The notes under the pieces are model-generated. The model was not told the origin of the DNA, searched no databases, and saw only the letters and a list, made by a program, of their open reading frames with translations. From contig NZ_AP014583.1 in assembly GCF_000828715.1 (NCBI RefSeq), positions 680,001-744,000 on the forward strand: 64,000 nt of DNA, given 5' to 3'. The DNA is from Winogradskyella sp. PG-2. Its GTDB lineage: Bacteria > Bacteroidota > Bacteroidia > Flavobacteriales > Flavobacteriaceae. Positions within the stretch are counted from its first letter, which is position 1. Every line of letters starts with the position of its first letter. The position numbers and the translations under genes were made by a program. Positions 46,029 to 54,903 of the stretch are shown here, in pieces.

Positions 46029-46625
46029 TTACTTTTTAAAAGTTTCTCTGAGCGTTTTATAAATATCATCTTGAACTTTCATGTTTTCTGGCACTTCTCT
46101 TAATGGTTCTACAACTTTTAAGAATTCATGACAATCAGATGGCAATTGCTGATAAAGTTCAGTACCTTTTGTCTTCCAAGCTATCATTTCGTCAGTAACT
46201 CCTCTAATCACTTTTCCAGGATTTCCGACAACCAAACTTCTGTAAGGAATTTTTGTTTCGGCTTTTATAAAAGACATCGCACCTATAATACATTCATCAC
46301 CAATTTCGGCATCATCCATAATTACGGTATTCATACCAATGAGACAATTTCTTCCCAAGTTAGCGCCATGAATTATAGCTCCATGTCCAATATGCGCACT
46401 TTCTTTTAAAATAATAGATTTACCAGGAAACATGTGTACTGTACAGTTCTCTTGCACATTAACACCATCCTCTAAAATAATCTGTCCCCAATCACCACGA
46501 ATTGCAGCTCCAGGACCTATATAACAGTTTTTACCAATAATAACATTTCCTGTTACTGCAGCCAAAGGATGCACAAAACTACTTTCGTGAACAACTGGTA
46601 TGTAGCCTTGGAAGCTGTATATCAT
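46029..46625 (-). CDS. paaY: Left-handed beta-helix thioesterase-like protein PaaY
   Basis: A 198-aa hexapeptide-repeat protein resembling gamma-carbonic anhydrases (PLAAVTGNVIIGKNCYIGPG, IRGDWGQIILEDGVNVQENC, HIGHGAIIHGANLGRN). The three metal-site His residues (VHMFPG, AHIGHG) are present. In the phenylacetate pathway PaaY is a thioesterase that removes dead-end CoA esters. It is the last gene of the paa operon, 1 bp after the enoyl-CoA hydratase gene. Confidence 0.88.
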   Translation of the reverse strand: MIYSFQGYIPVVHESSFVHPLAAVTGNVIIGKNCYIGPGAAIRGDWGQIILEDGVNVQENCTVHMFPGKSIILKESAHIGHGAIIHGANLGRNCLIGMNTVIMDDAEIGDECIIGAMSFIKAETKIPYRSLVVGNPGKVIRGVTDEMIAWKTKGTELYQQLPSDCHEFLKVVEPLREVPENMKVQDDIYKTLRETFKK

Positions 46626-46626
46626 T

Positions 46627-47379
46627 TTACTTAAATCCTTTTAATTTCTCTTTTGTAAACTCAGACAGTACTAAACGTCCACTTGTTTGAGCACGTTCAG
46701 CCAAAAGTTCATCCCAATCGTCTGTACCTTTCCAGAATACTTTTTTCATTTCTAACATAGCTTCCGTATTGTAAGTACATAAATGCTCTGCAGTTGTTTT
46801 AATAGCTTCATCAAGTTCTTCAGTACTTTCATAAACATGCGTAAATAAGCCTTTTTGTTTAGCCCATTCTGCAGGATAAAATGAATTAGCATCAATGGCA
46901 ATTTGCGACATAGCACTTAATCCCATTTTACGTTCAATAGCTGGTCCAACTACGAAAGGTCCAATCCCAATATTTAACTCACTTAACTTAATGGCTGCGA
47001 ATTTAGTTCCCATGCAATAATCGGTAGAAGCTGCCAATCCAACTCCACCTCCAACAGTTTTTCCTTGGATACGTCCTATTATAAACTTAGGACATTTACG
47101 CATGGCGTTAATGACATTAGCAAAGCCAGAAAAGAACACTTTTCCCGTAGAAGCATCATTAATATTTATCAATTCCTTAAAGCTTGCACCAGCACAAAAC
47201 GTTCGGTCTCCACCACTCTTTAGAACTATGACTTTAATCGCATCATTCTGACCAGCTTCAGTAATAGTATTCGCCAATTTTGCTAGTATATCTCCTGGTA
47301 GAGAATTGTGTGCAGGATGAAAAAATTCTATGTAACCTACTTCGTTTTCTATGGTTTGTTTTACGTATGGTTTTGTCAT
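46627..47379 (-). CDS. Enoyl-CoA hydratase/isomerase family protein of the paa operon
   Basis: A 250-aa crotonase-fold protein: DRTFCAGASFKELI forms the oxyanion region and GKTVGGGVGLAAS the second. Of the two usual hydratase Glu residues, the one in SELNIG is present but the position in GGGVGLA has Gly. It fills the place of PaaF (2,3-dehydroadipyl-CoA hydratase) in the operon, yet with one Glu it might act as an isomerase or a PaaB/PaaG-like partner. It is 1 bp downstream of paaZ. Confidence 0.8.
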   Translation of the reverse strand: MTKPYVKQTIENEVGYIEFFHPAHNSLPGDILAKLANTITEAGQNDAIKVIVLKSGGDRTFCAGASFKELININDASTGKVFFSGFANVINAMRKCPKFIIGRIQGKTVGGGVGLAASTDYCMGTKFAAIKLSELNIGIGPFVVGPAIERKMGLSAMSQIAIDANSFYPAEWAKQKGLFTHVYESTEELDEAIKTTAEHLCTYNTEAMLEMKKVFWKGTDDWDELLAERAQTSGRLVLSEFTKEKLKGFK

Positions 47380-47380
47380 A

Positions 47381-49879
47381 TTATATTAATCCAAATTGTT
47401 CAAAATGGTGATTTAAGTGCTTACGCTCCATTAAATACCATTCATATTTATTTAATTCTCCAAAAACCATATTGTTCAATATTGCATCTGGATTTTCTTT
47501 AAAATACTCTAAATAAACTTCACGTTGTGCTTTAAATTTCTCAAGCGCTGTGGCAAAATCTTCATGCTTCAAGTCATCAAGTGTATCCTTTTCTAACAAA
47601 GGAAACTGAGAATTTTGAGGAAACTTATTATAGTTCCATAAACTGTTTTTTACTTTCTCTAAAATCTTTTCTGGTGTAGAAATTTCAAAATCTTGAATTT
47701 CACCTGCAGCTATTTTATAGGTATATTCTAAATGCTCTAACATATGCTGAGGCGTCATAATGCCCCATTTAGGCTTTGTATCCTTTGAAAGCTCACTTAA
47801 GCATTCTTCAATTTTTTCAGTAGTCATTTCAACAAATGTTTCTTGCTTCTTCTGAACCATGGTCAATACCGTTGCTAATGCCACTAATTCGTCATCGGCA
47901 TCAAAGATTTCAGCAAACCATTTTACGATTCCGCTTGGATGTTCAGCGCTAGCAACATCACGATCAATTTTTTGCTTACATGTTAAGCGCACATAAATCG
48001 TATCGTTATGATATAACGGTCTTAAGAAACGACATTCTTCTAACCCATAATTTGCAGATACCGGTCCTTTATTAGGATGTACAAATAATCCTGCCGCAGC
48101 CGAAATTATAAAATAGCCATGAGCAGTTCTTTTTTCAAAAATACTTCCATCCAAAGATGTAATATCTGTATGCGCATAAAAATGATCCCAAGTTACATTT
48201 GCGAATGAAATGATATCTGTATCTGTTATAGTACGCTTATGAGTTTTCATTGACATACCTGCCTCAATATCTTCCCAATGGTATTTAAAAGGATGCTGTT
48301 CTGCTTCCTTATACTTAGCATTCTGTTGATAAATGCCTGTTATTTCTGTAATCGTTGTTGGTGAACCTTGAATTGCTGTACGTTGCAAATAGTGTTTAAT
48401 ACCACGCATACCCCCCATTTCTTCTCCACCTCCAGCACGTCCTGGACCTCCATGCACCAAATAAGGTAATGGCGAACCATGACCTGTACTTTCCTTAGCG
48501 CTTTCCCTGTTGAGTACTAAAATACGACCATGATGACTTGCTGCATTAACAACATATTCTTTAGCTATTTTATCATCATTAGTAGCAATAGAAGATACTA
48601 GTGAGCCTTTACCCATTTGAGCCAAAATAATGGCTTCATCTAAGTTTTTATAAGGCATTATGGTACTTACTGGACCAAATGCTTCACGCACATGAATAAC
48701 AGTATTTTGAAATGGATGATCTGCCCTTAAAAGTATTGGGCTTATAAAAGCACCTTTTTTAGCATCTGCTCCAATAGTTTCTATTTTATCTAAATCACCA
48801 TAAACAATTTGAGCTTCTTTAGTCAAATCAGTGACAGACTCTCTAACTGCATTAACTTGTTGTCGACTCACTAAAGATCCCATTCTTACTTCCTTAAGTC
48901 TTGGATCACCAATAGTCACTTTATCTAAAGCTTTCCCTAATGAAATTTGAACATCTTCTACTAGGTTTTCCGGCACAATAATTCGTCTTATCGCAGTACA
49001 TTTTTGCCCAGCCTTAACGGTCATTTCTTTCCGAACTTCTTTTATGAATAAATGAAATTCTGGTGTTCCTGGCACAGCATCTTCTCCTAATATCGAAGCG
49101 TTTAATGAGTCTGATTCCATTGTAAATGGCACAGATTCTTGAATTAATCTTGGATGTGCTTTTAGCAATCGACCAGTCTGGGCAGAACCAGTAAAGGTCA
49201 CTACATCTTGAGATTCTACTGTATCCAAAATAGTTCTTACTGTTCCATTAATGATTTGAAGTGCTCCTTCTGGAAGGATTCTTGAATCAATAATAGTTCT
49301 AGCAACAGCTTCTGCTAAATAAGATGATGAAGGAGCTGGTAAGACCACAGCTGGCATTCCAGCCATCCAATTCACTGCACATTTTTCTAACATTCCCCAT
49401 ACTGGGAAATTGAAGGCGTTAATATGAACAGCAACTCCTTTTTTAGGCACCATGATATGATGTGCCATAAAACGTCCACCACGTGATAAATCTATAGCAT
49501 CACCTTCTACGTGATACGGTTGATTTGGAAATAGTTTTCTCAAGGATGCATTAGCAAAAAGGTTTCCAAAACCTCCTTCGATATCAATCCAACTATCTAC
49601 TTTGGTTGCTCCGGTTCTATAACTTAATTCATAGAACGCATTTTTTCTTTTGGTAAGATATAACGCTAAACTTTTAAGCATGTTTCCACGCTCTTGAAAT
49701 GTCATTTTACGAAGTGTTTCACCACCTTTTGTTCTTCCGTAATTAAGTATTTCTGGAATATCTAATCCTTCAATGGCTACACTCGTGAATGCTTCACCAG
49801 TTACGGCATCTAGAATTGGTGTTCCTTCTTCTTTACCTGTTGTCCAATTGCCTTGAACATAATGTTGTATTTTTTTCAT
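47381..49879 (-). CDS. paaZ: Bifunctional oxepin-CoA hydrolase/semialdehyde dehydrogenase PaaZ with a C-terminal DUF1569/DinB-like fusion
   Basis: An 832-aa protein; typical PaaZ is about 680 aa. Residues about 1-520 are an aldehyde dehydrogenase with Cys in KAGQKCTAIRR. Residues about 530-680 are a MaoC-type hydratase (TWDHFYAHTDITSLDG, TAHGYFIISAAAGL) that opens the oxepin-CoA ring. The last 150 residues add a helical domain (WGIMTPQHMLEHLEYTYKIA, WYLMERKHLNHHFEQFGLI) that resembles DUF1569 of the DinB superfamily, with His residues placed as in a metal site. The extra domain may bind or reduce a toxic intermediate. Confidence 0.88.
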   Translation of the reverse strand: MKKIQHYVQGNWTTGKEEGTPILDAVTGEAFTSVAIEGLDIPEILNYGRTKGGETLRKMTFQERGNMLKSLALYLTKRKNAFYELSYRTGATKVDSWIDIEGGFGNLFANASLRKLFPNQPYHVEGDAIDLSRGGRFMAHHIMVPKKGVAVHINAFNFPVWGMLEKCAVNWMAGMPAVVLPAPSSSYLAEAVARTIIDSRILPEGALQIINGTVRTILDTVESQDVVTFTGSAQTGRLLKAHPRLIQESVPFTMESDSLNASILGEDAVPGTPEFHLFIKEVRKEMTVKAGQKCTAIRRIIVPENLVEDVQISLGKALDKVTIGDPRLKEVRMGSLVSRQQVNAVRESVTDLTKEAQIVYGDLDKIETIGADAKKGAFISPILLRADHPFQNTVIHVREAFGPVSTIMPYKNLDEAIILAQMGKGSLVSSIATNDDKIAKEYVVNAASHHGRILVLNRESAKESTGHGSPLPYLVHGGPGRAGGGEEMGGMRGIKHYLQRTAIQGSPTTITEITGIYQQNAKYKEAEQHPFKYHWEDIEAGMSMKTHKRTITDTDIISFANVTWDHFYAHTDITSLDGSIFEKRTAHGYFIISAAAGLFVHPNKGPVSANYGLEECRFLRPLYHNDTIYVRLTCKQKIDRDVASAEHPSGIVKWFAEIFDADDELVALATVLTMVQKKQETFVEMTTEKIEECLSELSKDTKPKWGIMTPQHMLEHLEYTYKIAAGEIQDFEISTPEKILEKVKNSLWNYNKFPQNSQFPLLEKDTLDDLKHEDFATALEKFKAQREVYLEYFKENPDAILNNMVFGELNKYEWYLMERKHLNHHFEQFGLI

Positions 49880-49881
49880 AA

Positions 49882-51090
49882 TTAAACGCGTTCAATTATT
49901 GCCGCATAACCTTGTCCTACTCCAATACACATCGTTACCAACGCATATCTTTTGTTCTGTTCATGTAATTCTAAAGCTGCAGAATACGCTATTCTCGCTC
50001 CTGTCACACCCAATGGATGGCCAATAGCAATCGAACCGCCATTTGGATTTAATCTTGAATCATCATCTGCTAATCCCCAAGCTCTCGTACACGCTAATGC
50101 TTGGGCAGCAAAAGCTTCATTTAACTCAATTACATCCATATCATCCATTGTCAATCCAGCTTTTTCTAAAGCTTTATTTGATGCTTGAACTGGACCAATG
50201 CCCATAATTCTAGGCTCAACGCCTACCACAGCAGAACTTACAATTCTAGCCAATGGTGTTAAGTTATATTTTTTAACCGCATCTTCTGATGCTATAATTG
50301 TTGCAGCGGCACCATCGTTTAATCCTGATGAATTTCCCGCCGTAACACTTCCGCCTTCTTTTTTAAAGGCTGCTCTTAGTTTTCCTAATACTTCTAATGA
50401 TGTGTTTGGCTTTACAAATTCATCTTTTGAAAACTGAATGGGATCTTTTTTACGTTGTGGTATTTCTACAGTGACTATTTCTTTTGCTAGTCGTCCGTTT
50501 TCTTGTGCTTTTGATGCTTTCATCTGGCTCCAATAGGCAAACTTATCTTGGTCTTTTCGGGAGATATTATATTTTTCTACTAGGTTCTCAGCAGTAACAC
50601 CCATTCCATCCGTGCCATATAATTTATGCATTTTAGGGCTTATAAAACGCCATCCAAAAGTTGAATCATACATTTTAGAATCCCCTCCAAAAGCTGTAGA
50701 CGGTTTAGCCATGACGTATGGACCTCTTGTCATATTCTCTACACCACCAGAAATAAACAGATCGCCATCTCCTGCTTTTATAGCACGATTGGCATGAATG
50801 ATTGCAGATAATCCTGAGCTACATAATCTATTAACTGTTTCACCTGGAACTGTAAAGGGTAATCCAGCCAGCAAAGAAGACATTCTCGCTACATTACGAT
50901 TATCCTCACCTGCTTGGTTAGCACAACCCATTATCACATCGTCATATGCTTCTTTTGGAATATTTGGATTTCGTTTTACAACTTCTTCAATCACTAACGC
51001 TCCTAAATCGTCCGTACGAACAGCTGATAATGTGCCTTTATAATTTCCTATTGGTGTACGCACACCGTCTATAATATATGCTTCATTCAT
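49882..51090 (-). CDS. paaJ: 3-oxoadipyl-CoA thiolase
   Basis: A 402-aa thiolase starting at ATG 51090 (MNEAYIIDGVRTPIGNYKG); an upstream ATG at 51129 lies in paaI. Catalytic residues: the nucleophile Cys in NRLCSSGLSAI, His in GHPLGVTGAR and Cys in TMCIGVGQG. In the pathway it makes acetyl-CoA and succinyl-CoA from 3-oxoadipyl-CoA, and acts a second time on 3-oxo-5,6-dehydrosuberyl-CoA. It begins 1 bp after the paaI stop. Confidence 0.93.
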   Translation of the reverse strand: MNEAYIIDGVRTPIGNYKGTLSAVRTDDLGALVIEEVVKRNPNIPKEAYDDVIMGCANQAGEDNRNVARMSSLLAGLPFTVPGETVNRLCSSGLSAIIHANRAIKAGDGDLFISGGVENMTRGPYVMAKPSTAFGGDSKMYDSTFGWRFISPKMHKLYGTDGMGVTAENLVEKYNISRKDQDKFAYWSQMKASKAQENGRLAKEIVTVEIPQRKKDPIQFSKDEFVKPNTSLEVLGKLRAAFKKEGGSVTAGNSSGLNDGAAATIIASEDAVKKYNLTPLARIVSSAVVGVEPRIMGIGPVQASNKALEKAGLTMDDMDVIELNEAFAAQALACTRAWGLADDDSRLNPNGGSIAIGHPLGVTGARIAYSAALELHEQNKRYALVTMCIGVGQGYAAIIERV

Positions 51091-51091
51091 A

Positions 51092-51499
51092 TTATTCTTC
51101 CCATTCTTTTTGAGTTCTATAAACCACACCTTTAAAAAGTGCGACTAATTCATCACCACGTTTTACTTCGATAATATTAAACCCTAATTTGTTATTTACT
51201 TTTTCAATCACAGATTCAGCAACCAACTCATCTCCTTCATCTAATGCTTCAATATGATTGATGCTTGTTTCAATCGATACTGAATATTTGCCATGTGTAT
51301 TTGCTGCAAACCCAAAAGCTGTATCTGCTAAAGAATAGCTAATTCCACCATGAGCTTTGTTCATGCTATTAAGCATGTCCTTTCTAATGGTCATTGCCAC
51401 TTTACATCTGCCAATCTCACATTCTAAAATCTCAATACCTAACCATTGACTGTAGGCATCTTGACTCAACATTTTATATGGAATCTGTTCTCCTTTCAT
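51092..51499 (-). CDS. paaI: Hydroxyphenylacetyl-CoA thioesterase PaaI
   Basis: A 135-aa hotdog-fold thioesterase: NKAHGGISYSLADTAFGFAAN is the catalytic segment with the His-Gly-Gly turn and Asp. It releases CoA from stalled ring-hydroxylated intermediates. The ATG is at 51499 directly before the paaH stop, with no gap, and paaJ follows. Confidence 0.9.
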   Translation of the reverse strand: MKGEQIPYKMLSQDAYSQWLGIEILECEIGRCKVAMTIRKDMLNSMNKAHGGISYSLADTAFGFAANTHGKYSVSIETSINHIEALDEGDELVAESVIEKVNNKLGFNIIEVKRGDELVALFKGVVYRTQKEWEE

Positions 51500-52654
51500 T
51501 TAAAAGAACGTCTTACTTTCCTTATTCATTTTGCGTAATAATGGACTACAACGATACCTGTCTTCGTGATACTCATCGTACAATTCATCTAACTTAGACA
51601 CACACCAATTTATTCCCTTTTCATCTGCCCAAGCCAATAAACCTTTTGGGTAATTTACACCTTTGGTCATCGCATTATCAATATCTTTTGCTGATGCAAC
51701 ATTCAAAAACAAAGCATCTGCAGCTTCATTAATTAACATTACTAGAACACGATCGAATATCTGTTGCGCTAATACTTTATCTTCTTTTGGTTCTGGTTTA
51801 ATAGCTCCTTCCGAATAATCATAGTATCCTTTTCCTGATTTACGACCCAAATAACCAGCTTCTGAAAGCCGTTTTTGTGTAAATGCCGGCTTATATCTTG
51901 GATCGAAATAAAATGCTGTAAATACAGTTTCTGTAACTGTATAATTGACATCATTGCCTATAAAATCCATTAATTCAAATGGTCCCATTCGAAAACCACC
52001 CAAAGATTTTAAACTATGATCTATAGTCGCAAAATCTGCTATGCCTTCTTCATAAATTCGCAATGATTCCCCATAGAAAGGACGAGCGACTCTATTGACA
52101 ATAAAACCTGGTGTGTCTTTAGCGACAGCTACTACTTTTTTCCAATCAGAAATCGTATCAATGGACCTCTGAAGTACAGCTGCAGATGTTTGAATTGCAG
52201 GAATCACCTCAACTAGTTTCATTAAAGGCGCTGGATTAAAAAAATGAATACCGACACAACGTTCTGGTTTTTCTAAAGATGCTGCTATAGACGCAATTGA
52301 TAAACTAGACGTGTTTGATGCTATGATACAATCTTCAGATACGTAACCTTCAAGTTCTGAAAAGACTTTCTTTTTTATCTCAAGGTTTTCAACAATCGCT
52401 TCAATGGTCAAGTTTGAGTCTGATAAATATTTCAAGTTATCTACATAACTAATATTAGACTGAATTCTATTCTTTTCATCAGCATCTATTCGCCCCTTTT
52501 CAATAAGGCGATTTAATATTTTCTCAAGGCTTGCCTTAGCTCTATCTAAAGCAGCATGATTAGTATCGTATAACTTTACTGCGCAACCTGAAGTAGCTGC
52601 AACTTGTGCAATACCACTTCCCATTGTTCCTGAACCTATAATTCCTATGTTCAT
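51500..52654 (-). CDS. paaH: 3-hydroxyadipyl-CoA dehydrogenase PaaH
   Basis: A 384-aa NAD-dependent enzyme with an N-terminal Rossmann motif (IGIIGSGTMGSGIAQVAA), the catalytic His in VGIHFFNPAPLMKLVE, and two C-terminal helical repeats (FELMDFIGNDVNYTV, GLLAWADEKGINW). It oxidises 3-hydroxyadipyl-CoA to 3-oxoadipyl-CoA. The length is somewhat above a single-domain enzyme, as in pathways with two C-terminal units. Confidence 0.92.
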   Translation of the reverse strand: MNIGIIGSGTMGSGIAQVAATSGCAVKLYDTNHAALDRAKASLEKILNRLIEKGRIDADEKNRIQSNISYVDNLKYLSDSNLTIEAIVENLEIKKKVFSELEGYVSEDCIIASNTSSLSIASIAASLEKPERCVGIHFFNPAPLMKLVEVIPAIQTSAAVLQRSIDTISDWKKVVAVAKDTPGFIVNRVARPFYGESLRIYEEGIADFATIDHSLKSLGGFRMGPFELMDFIGNDVNYTVTETVFTAFYFDPRYKPAFTQKRLSEAGYLGRKSGKGYYDYSEGAIKPEPKEDKVLAQQIFDRVLVMLINEAADALFLNVASAKDIDNAMTKGVNYPKGLLAWADEKGINWCVSKLDELYDEYHEDRYRCSPLLRKMNKESKTFF

Positions 52655-52663
52655 AGTTTTATA

Positions 52664-53599
52664 TTAAAACGGTAGATTTTTTACATCTACATTACCGCCA
52701 GACAAAATAATGCCGACGCTTTTATTTTTAAATTCTTCTTTTTTCTTCAAAACGGCCGCAAAAGGTACAGCACATGAAGGCTCAATAATGATTTTCATGC
52801 GCTCCCAAATGAGTTGCATCGCATTTACAATTTCGTCTTCTTCTACACGTATAATCTTATCGACATGCTTTTGAATAATCGGAAAATTGCGATCTCCTAA
52901 GTGCGTTCTTAGACCATCTGCAACCGTATGAAAACTATCGTTAGTTTCAATTTCACCGGATATTAAAGAACGATACGCATCATCTGCTTCCATTGGCTCA
53001 CCACCTATGACTTTGCAGTTATTAGAAAAATAATGCGCTGCCAAAGCCGTTCCTGCAATAAGACCTCCTCCTCCAATTGGTGTTAAAATTACGTCTAATT
53101 CTGGATATTCCTCCAGCAATTCCATAGCAGCTGTACTGTTACCATAAATCACCTCATCTTGGTTAGAAGGATGTAAAAAAGATGCTCCATTTTCTTCCCT
53201 TATTTTATTTGCTGTAGCTTCTCTAGCCTGAGGTGTAGATTCGCATTCTATAATTTCACCTTCGTAAGTTTTCACACCATCCTTTTTTACTTGAGGTGCA
53301 TTTTCTGGCATTACGATGTACGCCTTAACATCTAATTTTTGAGCTGCTAATGATACCGCTTGTGCAAAGTTTCCTGAAGAATGAGTTACCACTCCGCGTT
53401 TTCTTTCTTCTTCTGAAAGCGATAGAATTGCATTAGCCGCTCCACGCATTTTAAACGCTCCCATTTTTTGGAAGTTCTCACATTTAAACACAATATTGGC
53501 ACCTACCATTTCATTTATTAAGCTCGAACTTAATACTGGAGTTTTATGAATAAATGGCTTTATTCTATTATGAACTTCTATGAGGGTTTCTTTAGTCAA
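52664..53599 (-). CDS. Threonine dehydratase-like PLP enzyme inside the paa operon
   Basis: A 311-aa fold-type II PLP enzyme: the lysine in AFKMRGAANAI, SSGNFAQAVSLAA for the phosphate, and the glycine loop ILTPIGGGGLIAGTALAA. It resembles serine/threonine dehydratase or serine racemase without a regulatory ACT domain. It starts at TTG 53599, immediately after the paaG stop, so it is translated with paa genes. No role in phenylacetate breakdown is established; a deaminase supplying 2-oxobutyrate or a D-amino-acid enzyme are possible. Confidence 0.85.
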   Translation of the reverse strand: MTKETLIEVHNRIKPFIHKTPVLSSSLINEMVGANIVFKCENFQKMGAFKMRGAANAILSLSEEERKRGVVTHSSGNFAQAVSLAAQKLDVKAYIVMPENAPQVKKDGVKTYEGEIIECESTPQAREATANKIREENGASFLHPSNQDEVIYGNSTAAMELLEEYPELDVILTPIGGGGLIAGTALAAHYFSNNCKVIGGEPMEADDAYRSLISGEIETNDSFHTVADGLRTHLGDRNFPIIQKHVDKIIRVEEDEIVNAMQLIWERMKIIIEPSCAVPFAAVLKKKEEFKNKSVGIILSGGNVDVKNLPF

Positions 53600-54385
53600 T
53601 TAGTTGCCTTTGAAATTTGGTTTTCGTTTTTCTATAAATGCTGCAACTCCCTCTGCATAATCATTACTAGTTGCTGCTTCAATTTGTAATTTAGATTCTA
53701 AAGCCAATTGATCTTCTAGAGTATTAGTCATTGACTTATTAAACAACTCCTTAATTAAGCCTAAGGCCTTAGTTGGCATATTGGCCAACTTAATTGCCAA
53801 TTTAGAGATCGTTTCCTCAAATTCTTCTACAGAAACAGATTTATAAATCATTCCCATTTTTTCGGCTTCTTCTGCTGAAATCTTATCACCTAACATCGCT
53901 AACGCTTGTGCTTTCTGAAAACCTATTAAGCGCGGTAAAAAAAACGTACCTGCACTGTCAGGAACCAAACCAATTAAACTAAAGGCTTGAATAAAACTCA
54001 CCTTCTCGTGAGCCACAACAATATCACAAGCTAATGCGATATTAGCTCCTGCTCCAGCTGCCACACCATTAATAGCTCCAATGATTGGTTTTTTAATTGA
54101 GCGTAACCTTGTAATTATTGGATTATAATGCTCTTCTAATATTTTTTTAAATCCTGGGTTCAATTCAGGATTTGTTACTTCTTTTAAATCTTGACCAGCG
54201 CAAAAGGCTTTTCCGTTTCCTGTTAGCACTATTGCTCTTACATCGGCATTAGTTTCACAGTCATCTAAAATAGATTGAAGACTTAATGCCATTTTACGAT
54301 TGAAGCTATTAAACACTTCTGGTCTATTTAGCGTTATGTGCGCTATTTTATTTTCAATCTTTACTAGAATTGAATTATTACTCAT
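53600..54385 (-). CDS. paaG: 1,2-epoxyphenylacetyl-CoA isomerase PaaG
   Basis: A 261-aa crotonase-fold isomerase that turns ring-1,2-epoxyphenylacetyl-CoA into oxepin-CoA and also shifts a double bond later. It aligns well by eye with E. coli PaaG: LNRPEVFNSFNRKM, GKAFCAGQDLKEV, NGVAAGAGANIALACDI, LIGLVPDSAGTFFLPRLIG (catalytic Asp in VPD) and EGVAAFIEKRKPNFKG. 17 bp after paaD. Confidence 0.95.
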   Translation of the reverse strand: MSNNSILVKIENKIAHITLNRPEVFNSFNRKMALSLQSILDDCETNADVRAIVLTGNGKAFCAGQDLKEVTNPELNPGFKKILEEHYNPIITRLRSIKKPIIGAINGVAAGAGANIALACDIVVAHEKVSFIQAFSLIGLVPDSAGTFFLPRLIGFQKAQALAMLGDKISAEEAEKMGMIYKSVSVEEFEETISKLAIKLANMPTKALGLIKELFNKSMTNTLEDQLALESKLQIEAATSNDYAEGVAAFIEKRKPNFKGN

Positions 54386-54402
54386 ATCTATGTTTTTGCT
54401 GT

Positions 54403-54903
54403 CTATCTAAGACATTTAAAATAATCAAAAGGTTCTTGGCAATCATCGCATTGAAACTGCGCTTTGCATGCTGTAGAACCAAACTGACTTACTAATCGTG
54501 TATTTGTCGATGCACAATTCGTACATTTCACAATACGTTTTCCATTCAACAAAACATCTTTATCAGCGTCTGCTTCTAAAGGTGCTGCTATACCATAATC
54601 TTCTAATGCTTTACGACCTCTTGGCGTAATCCAATCAGTTGTCCAAGCTGGATATAAAATTAAATCAATTTCAGATTCATAACCAGCTTCTTTTAATGCT
54701 TTTTTAATATCATCACCTATCACATCCATTGCTGGACAACCACTATAGGTTGGTGTGATTTCTACCTTGACAATATCATTTAAAAAAATCGCGGAACGCA
54801 CTACTCCCATATCCATAATAGACAAAACTGGAATTTCAGGGTCTGACACCTGTTCCAGTATTGAAATTAATCTATGATCAATATTTTGTTCAGTTGTTAC
54901 CAT
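54403..54903 (-). CDS. paaD: Phenylacetyl-CoA epoxygenase accessory protein PaaD
   Basis: A 166-aa protein with an N-terminal MIP18/DUF59 domain (LEQVSDPEIPVLSIMDMGVV, TPTYSGCPAMDVIGDDIKKA) and a C-terminal zinc ribbon with four Cys (CTNCAS, CDDC). It is needed for iron-sulfur or di-iron assembly of the PaaABCE complex. It overlaps the end of paaC by 7 bp. Confidence 0.93.
   Translation of the reverse strand: MVTTEQNIDHRLISILEQVSDPEIPVLSIMDMGVVRSAIFLNDIVKVEITPTYSGCPAMDVIGDDIKKALKEAGYESEIDLILYPAWTTDWITPRGRKALEDYGIAAPLEADADKDVLLNGKRIVKCTNCASTNTRLVSQFGSTACKAQFQCDDCQEPFDYFKCLR

Noticed and set aside
49952..51043. Several plus-strand ORFs of 60-81 aa opposite paaJ
   Set aside because: They are antisense frames of a well-conserved thiolase, with no start region or family pattern.
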